Counted from the stretch's first letter, positions 7,273 to 13,784 are shown. The stretch is DNA of 14,674 bases from an uncultured Oscillospiraceae bacterium (GCA_934565615.1 CAKTIH010000051.1:1-14674); one strand, 5' to 3'. Notes: generated by a model from the sequence alone, not told the origin. Numbers and translations are program-made.

Positions 7273-7896
7273 TTATTCCTCGCTGTGCTTCAGCCGCTCG
7301 AGCTCGCGCTGGAGCTCGTCCGCGCGGTGCTTCTCAGCTTCCTGCGCACGGCGGCGGGCTGCGGAATCGTAAAGCACGAAGGCCAGCACCGGGATGCCGA
7401 TGAATATCGCCATGCCGACCGGCTTCTGCATGAACATCGCCACGTCCCCAAGCGCCGGGATGCGCGCCTTGTAGATGCCGACGACGTTCTCCGCCGCGAC
7501 GGGTGCAATGTCCTCGGTGTTGTTCGCGTCGCCCTTCGTGACGAAGCTGAGGGAACCGTCCTCCGCCGTCTCAACGCGCACGATGCGGTGCGTCACGACG
7601 ATGGAGCCTTCCTTGAAGGCGATAACGTCCCCGGCCTTGAGCGCCGAGGTGTCCGCCCGCGTGACAAAGATCAGGTCGCCAACCTCAATATGGTCCTTCG
7701 CCGTACTGCTCATCGAGCCTGACTGCACGACCAGCGGCGTCACGCCCAGCACCGAGGGCGGCGCATCCGGGTTCACCGCGCCCTTGATGATAATGACAAG
7801 GTTGTTCACCAGCATCAGCCCGAACAGCACGCACAGCACGAGCGCTATTATATGTAAGGCTGTGACCTTTGTTTTGGGTGCTTTTTCTGTATGCAT
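7273..7896 (-). CDS. sipW: SipW-like signal peptidase I (S26B), first gene of the surface operon
   Basis: This is a 207-residue membrane signal peptidase. Helices lie at about 13-37 and 158-176. S61 in QSGSMS is the nucleophile, H103 in VVTHRI the general base and D122 / D129 in KGDANNTED the acidic partners, which gives the Ser-His S26B type. Compared with the second peptidase (5006-5557) it has a longer, charged and probably helical C-terminal tail (178-207, rich in R, E and K) on the cytoplasmic side. GGAGGAG precedes the ATG at normal spacing. It is the first gene behind the promoter at 7978-8006, upstream of the main TasA-like subunit. Its likely job is maturation of that subunit. Confidence 0.92.
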   Translation of the reverse strand: MHTEKAPKTKVTALHIIALVLCVLFGLMLVNNLVIIIKGAVNPDAPPSVLGVTPLVVQSGSMSSTAKDHIEVGDLIFVTRADTSALKAGDVIAFKEGSIVVTHRIVRVETAEDGSLSFVTKGDANNTEDIAPVAAENVVGIYKARIPALGDVAMFMQKPVGMAIFIGIPVLAFVLYDSAARRRAQEAEKHRADELQRELERLKHSEE

Positions 7897-7910
7897 CGGC
7901 TTCTCCTCCG

Positions 7911-7925
7911 CGGGGCTCGGCCCCG
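7911..7925 (-). promoter_or_regulatory. Small hairpin beside the ribosome binding site of the first peptidase gene
   Basis: CGGGGC at 7911-7916 and its complement at 7920-7925 form a 6-bp stem with a 3-base loop in the mRNA leader, directly upstream of the GGAGGAG site. It could affect ribosome access or protect the mRNA. No known regulator site is recognised. Confidence 0.35.
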
Positions 7926-7977
7926 AATCTGTTGTATGGTTGGTTTATGTTCCATTTTTGCCGCTAAGTTGTAGTTA

Positions 7978-8006
7978 ATTGTAGCACGTGTAGTTTTGTA
8001 ATGCAA
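7978..8006 (-). promoter_or_regulatory. Promoter of the surface operon
   Basis: On the minus strand TTGCAT (8001-8006) and TACAAT (7978-7983) are separated by 17 bases, a good sigma-A type promoter. Transcription would start near 7971 and give a leader of about 75 bases before the peptidase gene at 7896. No operator is recognised. Confidence 0.65.
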
Positions 8007-8036
8007 CAGGAAAAAGCATATTCGACCGCGCGAAAT

Positions 8037-8060
8037 TATATATATATATATATATATATA
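8037..8060. repeat. (TA)12 dinucleotide run
   Basis: Twelve uninterrupted TA units start about 30 bases upstream of the -35 box of the surface-operon promoter. Such runs change length by replication slippage and bend or melt easily. It may modulate the promoter, but it lies further upstream than a typical UP element. Confidence 0.85.
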
Positions 8061-8089
8061 TGGAATGATATTTTCTCTGCATGAATGGT

Positions 8090-8122
8090 ATAAGAAAGCC
8101 GCGCCATGCAGGATGGCGCGGC
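8090..8122 (-). terminator. Intrinsic terminator on the minus strand
   Basis: A 10-bp GC-rich stem (8098-8107 / 8113-8122) has a 5-base loop and is followed on the minus strand by TTTCTTAT. It would end the transcript of the 27-codon gene and insulate the surface-operon promoter downstream. On the plus strand it lies just before the antisense RNA promoter. Confidence 0.75.
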
Positions 8123-8129
8123 CCGGCGC

Positions 8130-8158
8130 TTGACATTTCGCCACGCGGGCGATATAAT
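8130..8158 (+). promoter_or_regulatory. Promoter with perfect consensus boxes for an antisense RNA
   Basis: TTGACA (8130-8135) and TATAAT (8153-8158) match the sigma-A consensus at every base, with the ideal 17-base spacer. No protein gene follows on the plus strand; an intrinsic terminator comes about 100 bases later. A promoter this strong with only a short transcript downstream points to a small RNA starting near 8165. Confidence 0.8.
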
Positions 8159-8164
8159 AGGCAT

Positions 8165-8260
8165 AGAAAGAGCGCTGCGACATGCGGTTAGCTCTGAAAG
8201 TTGTTGACAGTTAATGCAAAGCATTTACCGCCGTCACTTGGCAGAGTGTCGGCGGTTTTG
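8165..8260 (+). ncRNA. Predicted ~95-nt antisense RNA
   Basis: The RNA is bounded by the consensus promoter at 8130-8158 and an intrinsic terminator. It can fold into three hairpins: AGAGC/GCTCT (8169-8173 / 8191-8195), AATGC/GCATT (8213-8217 / 8221-8225) and the terminator stem 8227-8239 / 8244-8256, which has one mismatch and is followed by TTTTGCTTT. Its last 27 bases are complementary to the last eight codons and stop codon of the minus-strand 27-codon gene, and the rest to that gene's 3' untranslated region. I do not recognise it as a known RNA family. Boundaries are predicted to within a few bases. Confidence 0.6.
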
Positions 8261-8317
8261 CTTTACGGTTATCGTGATCGTGTATGTAAGTACATGAAAC
8301 GTAAACGTAATAGGCAT
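8234..8317 (-). CDS. 27-residue small protein, antisense-overlapped
   Basis: The peptide has a Thr-rich, alternating hydrophobic stretch (residues 2-18, ITFTFHVLTYTITITV) and a basic tail (KQNRRHSAK). The gene has its own promoter (8396-8424). An ideal AGGAGGTGA ribosome binding site lies 6 bases before the ATG, but it is buried in a 7-bp stem (8325-8343). A terminator follows at 8090-8122, and the plus-strand RNA overlaps its 3' end. These are features of a type I toxin or of a regulated small peptide. The stretch is short and beta-like for a membrane helix, so toxin function is uncertain. Function unknown; that it is translated is inferred from the binding site. Confidence 0.6.
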   Translation of the reverse strand: MPITFTFHVLTYTITITVKQNRRHSAK

Positions 8318-8324
8318 TTTGCTT

Positions 8325-8343
8325 CACCTCCTTTGCGGAGATG
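8325..8343 (-). promoter_or_regulatory. Stem that buries the small gene's ribosome binding site
   Basis: On the minus-strand transcript CATCTCC (8343-8337) pairs with GGAGGTG (8331-8325) over seven positions with one G-U, around a GCAAA loop. This covers the whole Shine-Dalgarno core of the 27-codon gene. Sequestered sites of this kind are common in type I toxin mRNAs. Confidence 0.6.
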
Positions 8344-8374
8344 TAGCCAACCGCCTGCCGTTGTCCAGCGCTCC

Positions 8375-8390
8375 CGGTGCATCAGCACCG
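8375..8390 (-). promoter_or_regulatory. 5'-terminal hairpin of the small-gene transcript
   Basis: CGGTGC and GCACCG (8375-8380 / 8385-8390) form a 6-bp stem with a 4-base loop. It would lie at or within a base or two of the predicted 5' end of the small-gene mRNA (about 8389). Such 5' stems protect mRNAs from decay. Confidence 0.5.
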
Positions 8391-8395
8391 CTTAT

Positions 8396-8424
8396 ACTAT
8401 AACATTTGTTCTGACAGATTGCAA
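8396..8424 (-). promoter_or_regulatory. Promoter of the 27-codon gene
   Basis: On the minus strand TTGCAA (8419-8424) and TATAGT (8396-8401) are 17 bases apart. The start site would be near 8389, giving a leader of about 70 bases. Confidence 0.6.
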
Positions 8425-8474
8425 GTGTTCCCGACGGGTTCCGCGCGTCCCTGCGCAGCGTCATATATAATTCC

Positions 8475-8501
8475 GAGCGTACCGCGTTTTGCGGTACGCT
8501 C
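8475..8501. terminator. Hairpin at the end of the liv operon
   Basis: A perfect 11-bp stem (8475-8485 / 8491-8501) has a 5-base loop and starts 25 bases past the livF stop. On the plus strand it is followed by TTTCTATAT. On the minus strand the tail is GGAATTATATA, a weaker U-tract. It probably ends the liv transcript and may also stop plus-strand transcription running towards livF. Confidence 0.65.
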
Positions 8502-8526
8502 TTTCTATATATTATATACTTTCCTA

Positions 8527-9237
8527 TCAGCCGCCGAGGTAGGCCTTGCGAACCTCGTCGCTTTCGGCAAGCTCCTTGCCGGTGCCGCTGAGGGTGATCT
8601 TTCCCGTCTCAAGCACGTATGCGCGGTCAGCGACGGAGAGCGCCATCTGCGCGTTCTGCTCAACGAGCAGGATCGTCGTCCCGTTCTTGTGGAGCTGACG
8701 GATGATGTCGAATATCTGCTCGACGAGTATAGGCGCAAGACCCATGGACGGCTCGTCCAGCATCAGCAGCTTCGGGTGGCTCATGAGCGCTCTGCCCATC
8801 GCAAGCATCTGCTGCTCGCCGCCGGAGAGGGTACCGGCGATCTGCTTCTTTCTCTCGCGCAGACGCGGGAACTGCTCATAGACCGACTCGATATCCGCGT
8901 CGATACCGGCGTTTTTCTGCGTGAACGCGCCCATTTCAAGGTTCTCCTCAACGCTCATCTGGAGGAAGATGCGCCGCCCCTCGGGGACCTGTGCAAGCCC
9001 CTTGTACACAAGCTTGTGCGCCGGGACATGGCTGATGTTCTCGCCGTTAAACTCGATGCTGCCGGTGCGGGAGCGCAGCAGCCCGGAGACGGTTTGGAGC
9101 GTCGTGGACTTGCCCGCGCCGTTTGCGCCGATAAGGGTGACGATCTCGCCCTCGTTGACCTCAAAGGAGATGCCCTTTATCGCGTGGATCGCGCCGTAGT
9201 ATACATTTATATTATCTACCTTAAGAATAGTGCCCAT
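8527..9237 (-). CDS. livF: Branched-chain amino acid ABC transporter, ATP-binding protein LivF
   Basis: This is one of the two ATPases that power uptake of Leu, Ile and Val; it sits on the inner membrane face bound to LivH/LivM. The 236 residues match the family's usual length. The Walker A motif is GANGAGKST (37-45), the signature LSGGEQQ (137-143) and the Walker B LLMLDEP (157-163). The usual switch His is replaced by Gln in VEQN (192-195), which is normal for LivF. It starts 4 bases after livG, and its AAGGAGG site lies inside the last codons of livG. Last gene of the operon. Confidence 0.96.
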   Translation of the reverse strand: MGTILKVDNINVYYGAIHAIKGISFEVNEGEIVTLIGANGAGKSTTLQTVSGLLRSRTGSIEFNGENISHVPAHKLVYKGLAQVPEGRRIFLQMSVEENLEMGAFTQKNAGIDADIESVYEQFPRLRERKKQIAGTLSGGEQQMLAMGRALMSHPKLLMLDEPSMGLAPILVEQIFDIIRQLHKNGTTILLVEQNAQMALSVADRAYVLETGKITLSGTGKELAESDEVRKAYLGG

Positions 9238-9241
9238 GCGC

Positions 9242-10156
9242 TCAGGCCTCCTTCTTCTTGCCGAGGTATGCTTCGATAACGACGGGGTTCGCCTGAATGT
9301 CCGCGGGCGTACCCTTGGCGATGACCTTGCCGAAGTTCAGCACACAGATACCCTCGCAGATACCCATGACAAGGTTCATGTCGTGCTCGATGAGCATGAT
9401 GGCGATCTGGAACATGTCGCGGATCTTGATGATGTTCTCCATCAGCTCCGCGGTCTCGGAGGGGTTCATGCCGGCGGCCGGCTCGTCGAGCAGCAGCAGG
9501 CTCGGGTTCGTGCCGAGGGCGCGGACTATCTCGAGACGGCGCTGTGCGCCGTAGGGCAGGGAGCCTGCCTTGGCGTCCGCGAGATCCTCCATGTCGAAGA
9601 TGCTCAGCAGCTCCATCGCGCGCTCATGGGCGATGCGCTCCTGCTTCCAGTAGGACGGCAGGCGCATGATGCCGGAGAACATGCCATAGTTTATCTGGTT
9701 GTGCATGCCGAGCTTGACGTTATCCTCAACGCTGAGGTTGTCAAACAGGCGGATGTTCTGAAACGTGCGCGCCACACCGAGCTTGTTGACCTGCGCGGTG
9801 TTCATGCTGTGGGTGTCTATGCCGTCGACCATGATGGTGCCGCGCGTCGGCTGATAGACCTTGGTGAGAAGGTTAAAGATCGTGGTCTTGCCGGCACCGT
9901 TCGGGCCGATGAGTCCGGCGATCTCGGTACGGCCGATGGTGAGGTTAAAATCGTCGACCGCGGTCAGGCCGCCGAAGTCTATACCGAGGTGGCTGACTTC
10001 GAGGACGGGGGTCTTGTCAAGGTCGCGCTGCGGAATGAAAGCGTTCGTCGGCAGCGGGACGAGCGGGCTTTTATACTTCGTCTCGATGTTGGCTTCCGGA
10101 TATGCCGGGGCAAACATCGCGAGCGGGTTTCTTAATTTCAGAGCGAGATCAGGCAT
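9242..10156 (-). CDS. livG: Branched-chain amino acid ABC transporter, ATP-binding protein LivG
   Basis: This is the second ATPase of the transporter. The Walker A motif is GPNGAGKT (84-91), TFQNIRLF (131-138) is the Q-loop region, the degenerate signature is LPYGAQRR (200-207), the Walker B LLLDEP (221-226) and the switch His is H258 in IEHDM. At 304 residues it is about 50 longer than a typical LivG; the extra part is residues 1-48, before VLEVSHLGIDFGG. The start is supported by AGGAG 9-10 bases upstream and by the 8-base overlap with the livM stop, so the extension appears real. It is polar and Pro-rich with no known domain. Confidence 0.96.
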   Translation of the reverse strand: MPDLALKLRNPLAMFAPAYPEANIETKYKSPLVPLPTNAFIPQRDLDKTPVLEVSHLGIDFGGLTAVDDFNLTIGRTEIAGLIGPNGAGKTTIFNLLTKVYQPTRGTIMVDGIDTHSMNTAQVNKLGVARTFQNIRLFDNLSVEDNVKLGMHNQINYGMFSGIMRLPSYWKQERIAHERAMELLSIFDMEDLADAKAGSLPYGAQRRLEIVRALGTNPSLLLLDEPAAGMNPSETAELMENIIKIRDMFQIAIMLIEHDMNLVMGICEGICVLNFGKVIAKGTPADIQANPVVIEAYLGKKKEA

Positions 10157-11219
10157 GTTCCTTTTCTCCTTTCTTGCCGAAGGGGACGAGCTTTGAAAGC
10201 AGCGCCTTCATCTGGTGGCTGTTCGTCGCCAGCATGACGACTATCAGGACTATCGCGTAGATGAGCATGCGGTAATCGGCAAAGCCGCGCAGCGCCTCGG
10301 GCAGCACCGTCAGCACCGCCGCCGCGATGATCGAGCCCCACATGTTGCCGAGCCCGCCGAGCACGACGAACACGAGGATGAGGATGGAGGTATTAAAGTC
10401 GAACTTCGAGGAGACGAGGTTCGAGAAGTTCAGGCCGTAGAGCGCGCCCGCGCCGCCGGCGAGCGCAGCGCTCGTCACAAAGGCCATGAGCTTATACTTC
10501 GTCACGTTGATGCCGACGGACTCGGCGGCGATGCGGTTATCGCGCAGCGCCATGATCGCGCGGCCGGAGCGGCTGCGCGCGAGGTTCAAAACAACGACGA
10601 GCGTGACCATGATGAGGATGAAGCCCGCGGTGAAGCTTGCGATGGTGTCCGTGCCGGTCGCGCCCTGCGCTCCCTTGATGAGCACCTTGCCCGTCTCGGT
10701 GAGGCCAAGGTCGGTGACGGTCTTTGCGCCGGTGGCGTTGAAGATGATGTGCAGGCCGTTTTCATCGTGGCCGATGATGAGGCAGTTTATAAGCTCCTTG
10801 ATGATCTCGCCGAAGGCCAGCGTCACGATTGCCAGATAGTCGCCGTGCAGGCGCAGCACCGGGATGCCGACAAGAGTTCCCGCGATGCCCGCGAAGATCG
10901 CGCCCATCACTATCGCGAGCGCGAGGCGCACGCCGTCCGAGGGGATAGCGCTCTGCAGGCTCATCGCGGTGACGACGCCGGTGAACGCGCCGACGCTCAT
11001 GAAGCCCGCGTGTCCCAGACTCAGCTCGCCGAGGATGCCGACGGTGAGGTTCAGGGAGACGGCCATGACGATGTAGCAGCAGATTGGGACGAGCTGACCC
11101 TTCATCGAGCGGGTGAGCAGCCCTTCGTTCATCAGCGCGTTCATGACGATAAAGGCGATGACGACGCCGATATACGTCGCGAAGTCCGCGATCTTTGTCT
11201 TGTTAAGAGTCTTTTTCAT
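10149..11219 (-). CDS. livM: Branched-chain amino acid ABC transporter, permease LivM
   Basis: This is a 356-residue inner-membrane permease that forms the transport channel with LivH. Several hydrophobic helices are evident. Family landmarks are LNLTVGILGELSLGHAGFM (about 56-74), LRLHGDYLAIVTLAFGEI (about 122-139) and the ATPase-contact loop ALRDNRIAAESVGIN (about 235-249). A loop of roughly 45 residues (about 150-195) precedes a further helix. It starts 9 bases after livH with a GAGGTG site, and its stop overlaps the start of livG by 8 bases, which implies coupled translation. Confidence 0.95.
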   Translation of the reverse strand: MKKTLNKTKIADFATYIGVVIAFIVMNALMNEGLLTRSMKGQLVPICCYIVMAVSLNLTVGILGELSLGHAGFMSVGAFTGVVTAMSLQSAIPSDGVRLALAIVMGAIFAGIAGTLVGIPVLRLHGDYLAIVTLAFGEIIKELINCLIIGHDENGLHIIFNATGAKTVTDLGLTETGKVLIKGAQGATGTDTIASFTAGFILIMVTLVVVLNLARSRSGRAIMALRDNRIAAESVGINVTKYKLMAFVTSAALAGGAGALYGLNFSNLVSSKFDFNTSILILVFVVLGGLGNMWGSIIAAAVLTVLPEALRGFADYRMLIYAIVLIVVMLATNSHQMKALLSKLVPFGKKGEKEHA

Positions 11220-11228
11220 CTTGGCACC

Positions 11229-12107
11229 TCAGACTTTCTCCGGCACATACTTGCCGAGCAGACCGGCCGGACGCACCAGCAGCGTCACGATAAGCACCGC
11301 AAAGACGATGGAGTTTGCAAGCTGCGTGGAGATATACGCCTTTGCCAGAGACTCGATTATGCCGAGCAGCAGACCGCCGAGGAACGCGCCGGGGATAGAG
11401 CCGATGCCGCCGAACACCGCCGCGGTGAAGGCTTTGATGCCGGGCATGGAGCCGGTCGTCGGCATAAGGGAGGTGTAGGACGAGCAGAGCAGCACGCCCG
11501 CGATCGCCGCGAGAGCCGAGCCGATAGCGAAGGTAAGGGAAATGGTGCTGTTGACGTTGATGCCCATGAGCTGTGCCGCGGCCTTATCCTCGGACACGGC
11601 GCGCATAGCCTTGCCCATCTTGGTCTTGCCGGTGAAGAAGGTCAGCGCCGCCATGATGACAAGGCACATCACGACCGTCAGAAGCGCGATGTAGGAGATC
11701 GTGAGCTTGCCGTCGAAGAGCTTGAACGCGCCCTCGACCACAGGGCTGTACGCCTTGGGGTTTGCGCCCCAGATGAGCAGGGCGGAGTTCTGGAGGAAGT
11801 AGCTCACGCCGATGGCGGTGATAAGCACCGCGAGCGACGGAGCCGCACGCAGCGGCTTATACGCCAGGCCCTCGATGATAACGCCGAGCACCGTACACAC
11901 GACCATTGCGACGAGTACCGCCGCCCACGCGGGGAGCCCCCACGAGCTGACCGCCATCAGCGACACGTAGCCGCCGACCATTATAACGTCGCCGTGGGCG
12001 AAGTTCAGCATCTTGGCGATGCCGTAAACCATGGTATAGCCCAGCGCGATTATCGCGTACACGCTGCCGAGGCTGATACCGCTGATGAGATATGACAGAA
12101 ATTCCAT
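11229..12107 (-). CDS. livH: Branched-chain amino acid ABC transporter, permease LivH
   Basis: This is a 292-residue inner-membrane permease, usual length for the family. Landmarks are ISLGSVYAIIALGYTMVYG (11-29), NFAHGD (35-40) and the ATPase-contact loop RAVSEDKAAAQLMGIN (about 170-185), followed by FGGIGSIPGAFLGG. GAGGT lies just upstream of the ATG. It is separated from livK by a 313-base gap with three hairpins, and followed by livM after 9 bases. Confidence 0.96.
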   Translation of the reverse strand: MEFLSYLISGISLGSVYAIIALGYTMVYGIAKMLNFAHGDVIMVGGYVSLMAVSSWGLPAWAAVLVAMVVCTVLGVIIEGLAYKPLRAAPSLAVLITAIGVSYFLQNSALLIWGANPKAYSPVVEGAFKLFDGKLTISYIALLTVVMCLVIMAALTFFTGKTKMGKAMRAVSEDKAAAQLMGINVNSTISLTFAIGSALAAIAGVLLCSSYTSLMPTTGSMPGIKAFTAAVFGGIGSIPGAFLGGLLLGIIESLAKAYISTQLANSIVFAVLIVTLLVRPAGLLGKYVPEKV

Positions 12108-12168
12108 AACGTACCTCTTCTGTTTCTATTAACTGCTGTGAGCTTCTATTAAGACGCGAAGCGTCGAT

Positions 12169-12282
12169 ATACTCCGAGCAAAGCCCAGCGGAGCGGGTTT
12201 GCGAGGAAAAGGAAGAATAATATCGCCGGTCAATGCCGTGCCGCCTGCGGTGCGGCATGACCTTGCGGTATTATTCTGACGC
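12169..12282 (-). repeat. Copy 1 of a dispersed structured repeat (inverted relative to copy 2)
   Basis: Its reverse complement matches 14193-14305 with only scattered differences over about 113 bases. The inner part, 12214-12277, is an imperfect palindrome whose ends are AGAATAATA and TATTATTCT. It lies in the livK-livH gap and will be part of the liv transcript. It resembles REP or MITE-type elements; no transposase is present. Confidence 0.8.
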
Positions 12283-12307
12283 GCTCTCTGCGACATTTGC
12301 ACAGCCG

Positions 12308-12329
12308 GCAGAGGCCGTGCCGCCTCTGC
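12308..12329 (-). repeat. Intercistronic hairpin between livK and livH
   Basis: GCAGAGGC and GCCTCTGC form an 8-bp stem with a 6-base loop in the livK-livH spacer. No U-tract follows it on the minus strand. Together with the next hairpin it may protect the livK part of the mRNA. Confidence 0.5.
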
Positions 12330-12358
12330 AACTGCCGCAGAATGATAAGACGCCTGTC

Positions 12359-12387
12359 GGCAGTCGGGGGATGATCCCCCGGCTGCC
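12359..12387 (-). terminator. Strong intercistronic hairpin after livK
   Basis: A 13-bp stem (12359-12371 / 12375-12387, one G-T) with a 3-base loop starts 33 bases past the livK stop. On the minus strand the following bases (GACAGGCGTC) are not U-rich. This fits a 3' stabiliser or leaky attenuator that raises binding-protein levels over the permease genes, a common arrangement in such operons. On the plus strand it is followed by TTTGTTTGG. Confidence 0.6.
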
Positions 12388-12420
12388 TTTGTTTGGTTGT
12401 GGTTTAATATCCCGCTGTAC

Positions 12421-13713
12421 TTATGCTGCGGGGCTGGCCTCGGGTTCGGCAGCTGCTTCCGCTTCCGCGGTGGCTTCGGGCTCTGCGGTCGCTTCAGCAT
12501 CTGCGGGAGCTTCCTCGGCTGCTGCGAGCTCTGCGGAGACGTAGGTGCCGTTCTTGATGATGACGGCGGCGGGCATCTTGCTGACCTCGCCCTCGGTGTT
12601 CCAGGTCATGCCCTTACCGGTCAGGCCATCGAAGGTCAGGCTCTGGAATGCGGAGACAAGTGCATCGCAGATCTCCTCGTTGCTCATGTCGGGAGTGCAG
12701 TTGGCGGCTTCGAGAGCGGCCTTCAGTGCGTAGATAACGTCGTACTCATCGGCTGCGAACTGGTTGGGGACTTCACCGTACTTCTCGGTGTACTTCGCTA
12801 CGAAGCTCTGGGTCTGCTCGTCCTGTGCGTCCGCGGAGAACGGGGTCAGAACCATGACGTCCTCTGCAAGCGAGGTATCAAAGCCCTCGAGGGTCAGGAT
12901 GCCGTCCATGCCGTCGACGCCGAAGAAGGTCGGCTCATAGCCCATGGCCTTTGCCTGGGAGAAGATGACGGATGCGGGCTGATAGTAGATGGGCAGGAAG
13001 ACGAGGTCTGCGCCGTCAGCCTGCGCTGCGTTGAGCTGGACGGAGAAGTCGGTAGCGGTGTCCTTGGTGAAGGTGCCTTCGTAGACGATCTCAAGGCCGC
13101 TCTCGGCTGCGGTGGAAACGAACTTGTCGCGGATGCCCTGGGAGTAAGCGTCATCGTTGCGGTAGATAACGGCGATCTTGCTTTCAGGCATGTTGGCTGC
13201 GATGTAGGTTGCGGAGCCTGCGCCCTGGTTGGGGTCGGTGAAGCAGAGCTGGAAAACGTTGTCCTTGCCCTCGGTGACGTCGGCGGAGGAGGCGGACGGG
13301 GTCATCATGAACACGCGCTCTTCATTGCACTTGGTTGAAACGGAGATGGCGGAGCCGGTGGTGGTGGGGCCGGCCATGACCTGCATGCCCCAGTCCATGA
13401 GGTTGTTGTAGGCGTTGACTGCGATCTCGCTGTCGGCCTGGTCGTCCTCGAACTTCCATTCAATCTGGTAGCCGTTGATGCCGCCGTTGGCATTGATCTC
13501 ATCGACTGCGATCTGGCCGCCGTTCTTGACAGCGGTGCCGTAGATAGCCGCATCGCCGGTCAGAGGGCCGCTGCCGCCGATCTTGAATGTATTGCTGCCG
13601 GAAGCTTCCGCGGGAGCTTCAGTTGCGGCAGTGCCGCTGTTGCTGCTGCCGCAGCCTGCGAACAGGCACATGCACATTGCTGCGACCAAAACAAGAGCCA
13701 TAAACTTTTTCAT
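12421..13713 (-). CDS. livK: Branched-chain amino acid ABC transporter, substrate-binding lipoprotein
   Basis: This is a lipid-anchored receptor that captures Leu/Ile/Val outside the membrane and delivers them to LivHM. The 430 residues begin with a lipoprotein signal; the lipobox is FAGC with Cys21. The mature part from about 43 (FKIGGSGPLTGDAAIYG) has the two-lobe Peripla_BP_6 fold, with landmarks DEINANGGINGYQI, GPTTTGSAISVS, TPSASS and IAVIYRNDDAYSQG. The last ~35 residues (about 396-430) are an Ala/Glu/Pro tail beyond the normal end of the family. AAGGAG lies 9 bases before the ATG. It is the first transporter gene, 33 bases after a strong terminator that belongs to the leader. Confidence 0.95.
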   Translation of the reverse strand: MKKFMALVLVAAMCMCLFAGCGSSNSGTAATEAPAEASGSNTFKIGGSGPLTGDAAIYGTAVKNGGQIAVDEINANGGINGYQIEWKFEDDQADSEIAVNAYNNLMDWGMQVMAGPTTTGSAISVSTKCNEERVFMMTPSASSADVTEGKDNVFQLCFTDPNQGAGSATYIAANMPESKIAVIYRNDDAYSQGIRDKFVSTAAESGLEIVYEGTFTKDTATDFSVQLNAAQADGADLVFLPIYYQPASVIFSQAKAMGYEPTFFGVDGMDGILTLEGFDTSLAEDVMVLTPFSADAQDEQTQSFVAKYTEKYGEVPNQFAADEYDVIYALKAALEAANCTPDMSNEEICDALVSAFQSLTFDGLTGKGMTWNTEGEVSKMPAAVIIKNGTYVSAELAAAEEAPADAEATAEPEATAEAEAAAEPEASPAA

Positions 13714-13745
13714 CTTTTTGTTCTCCTTACAGGAATATATTTATA

Positions 13746-13784
13746 CAAAAAATCAGCCCCGACCGAATTGGTCGGGGCTGATTT
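13746..13784 (-). terminator. Leader terminator upstream of livK
   Basis: A perfect 15-bp stem (13750-13764 / 13770-13784) with a 5-base loop is followed by a T-run on the minus strand. It lies between the operon promoter (14091-14119) and livK, so it must be read through for the operon to be expressed. It is therefore an attenuator rather than an operon end, unless livK has a closer promoter that I do not see. Confidence 0.85.

Noticed and set aside
8201..8470. 89-residue plus-strand frame
   Set aside because: It runs through the small RNA's terminator, has no ribosome binding site and is opposite the better supported 27-codon gene.
10215..12095. Plus-strand frame of 626 residues
   Set aside because: It is opposite livM and livH, which have full family motifs and ribosome binding sites. 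The plus-strand product is rich in H, D, R and E, typical of an antisense frame.
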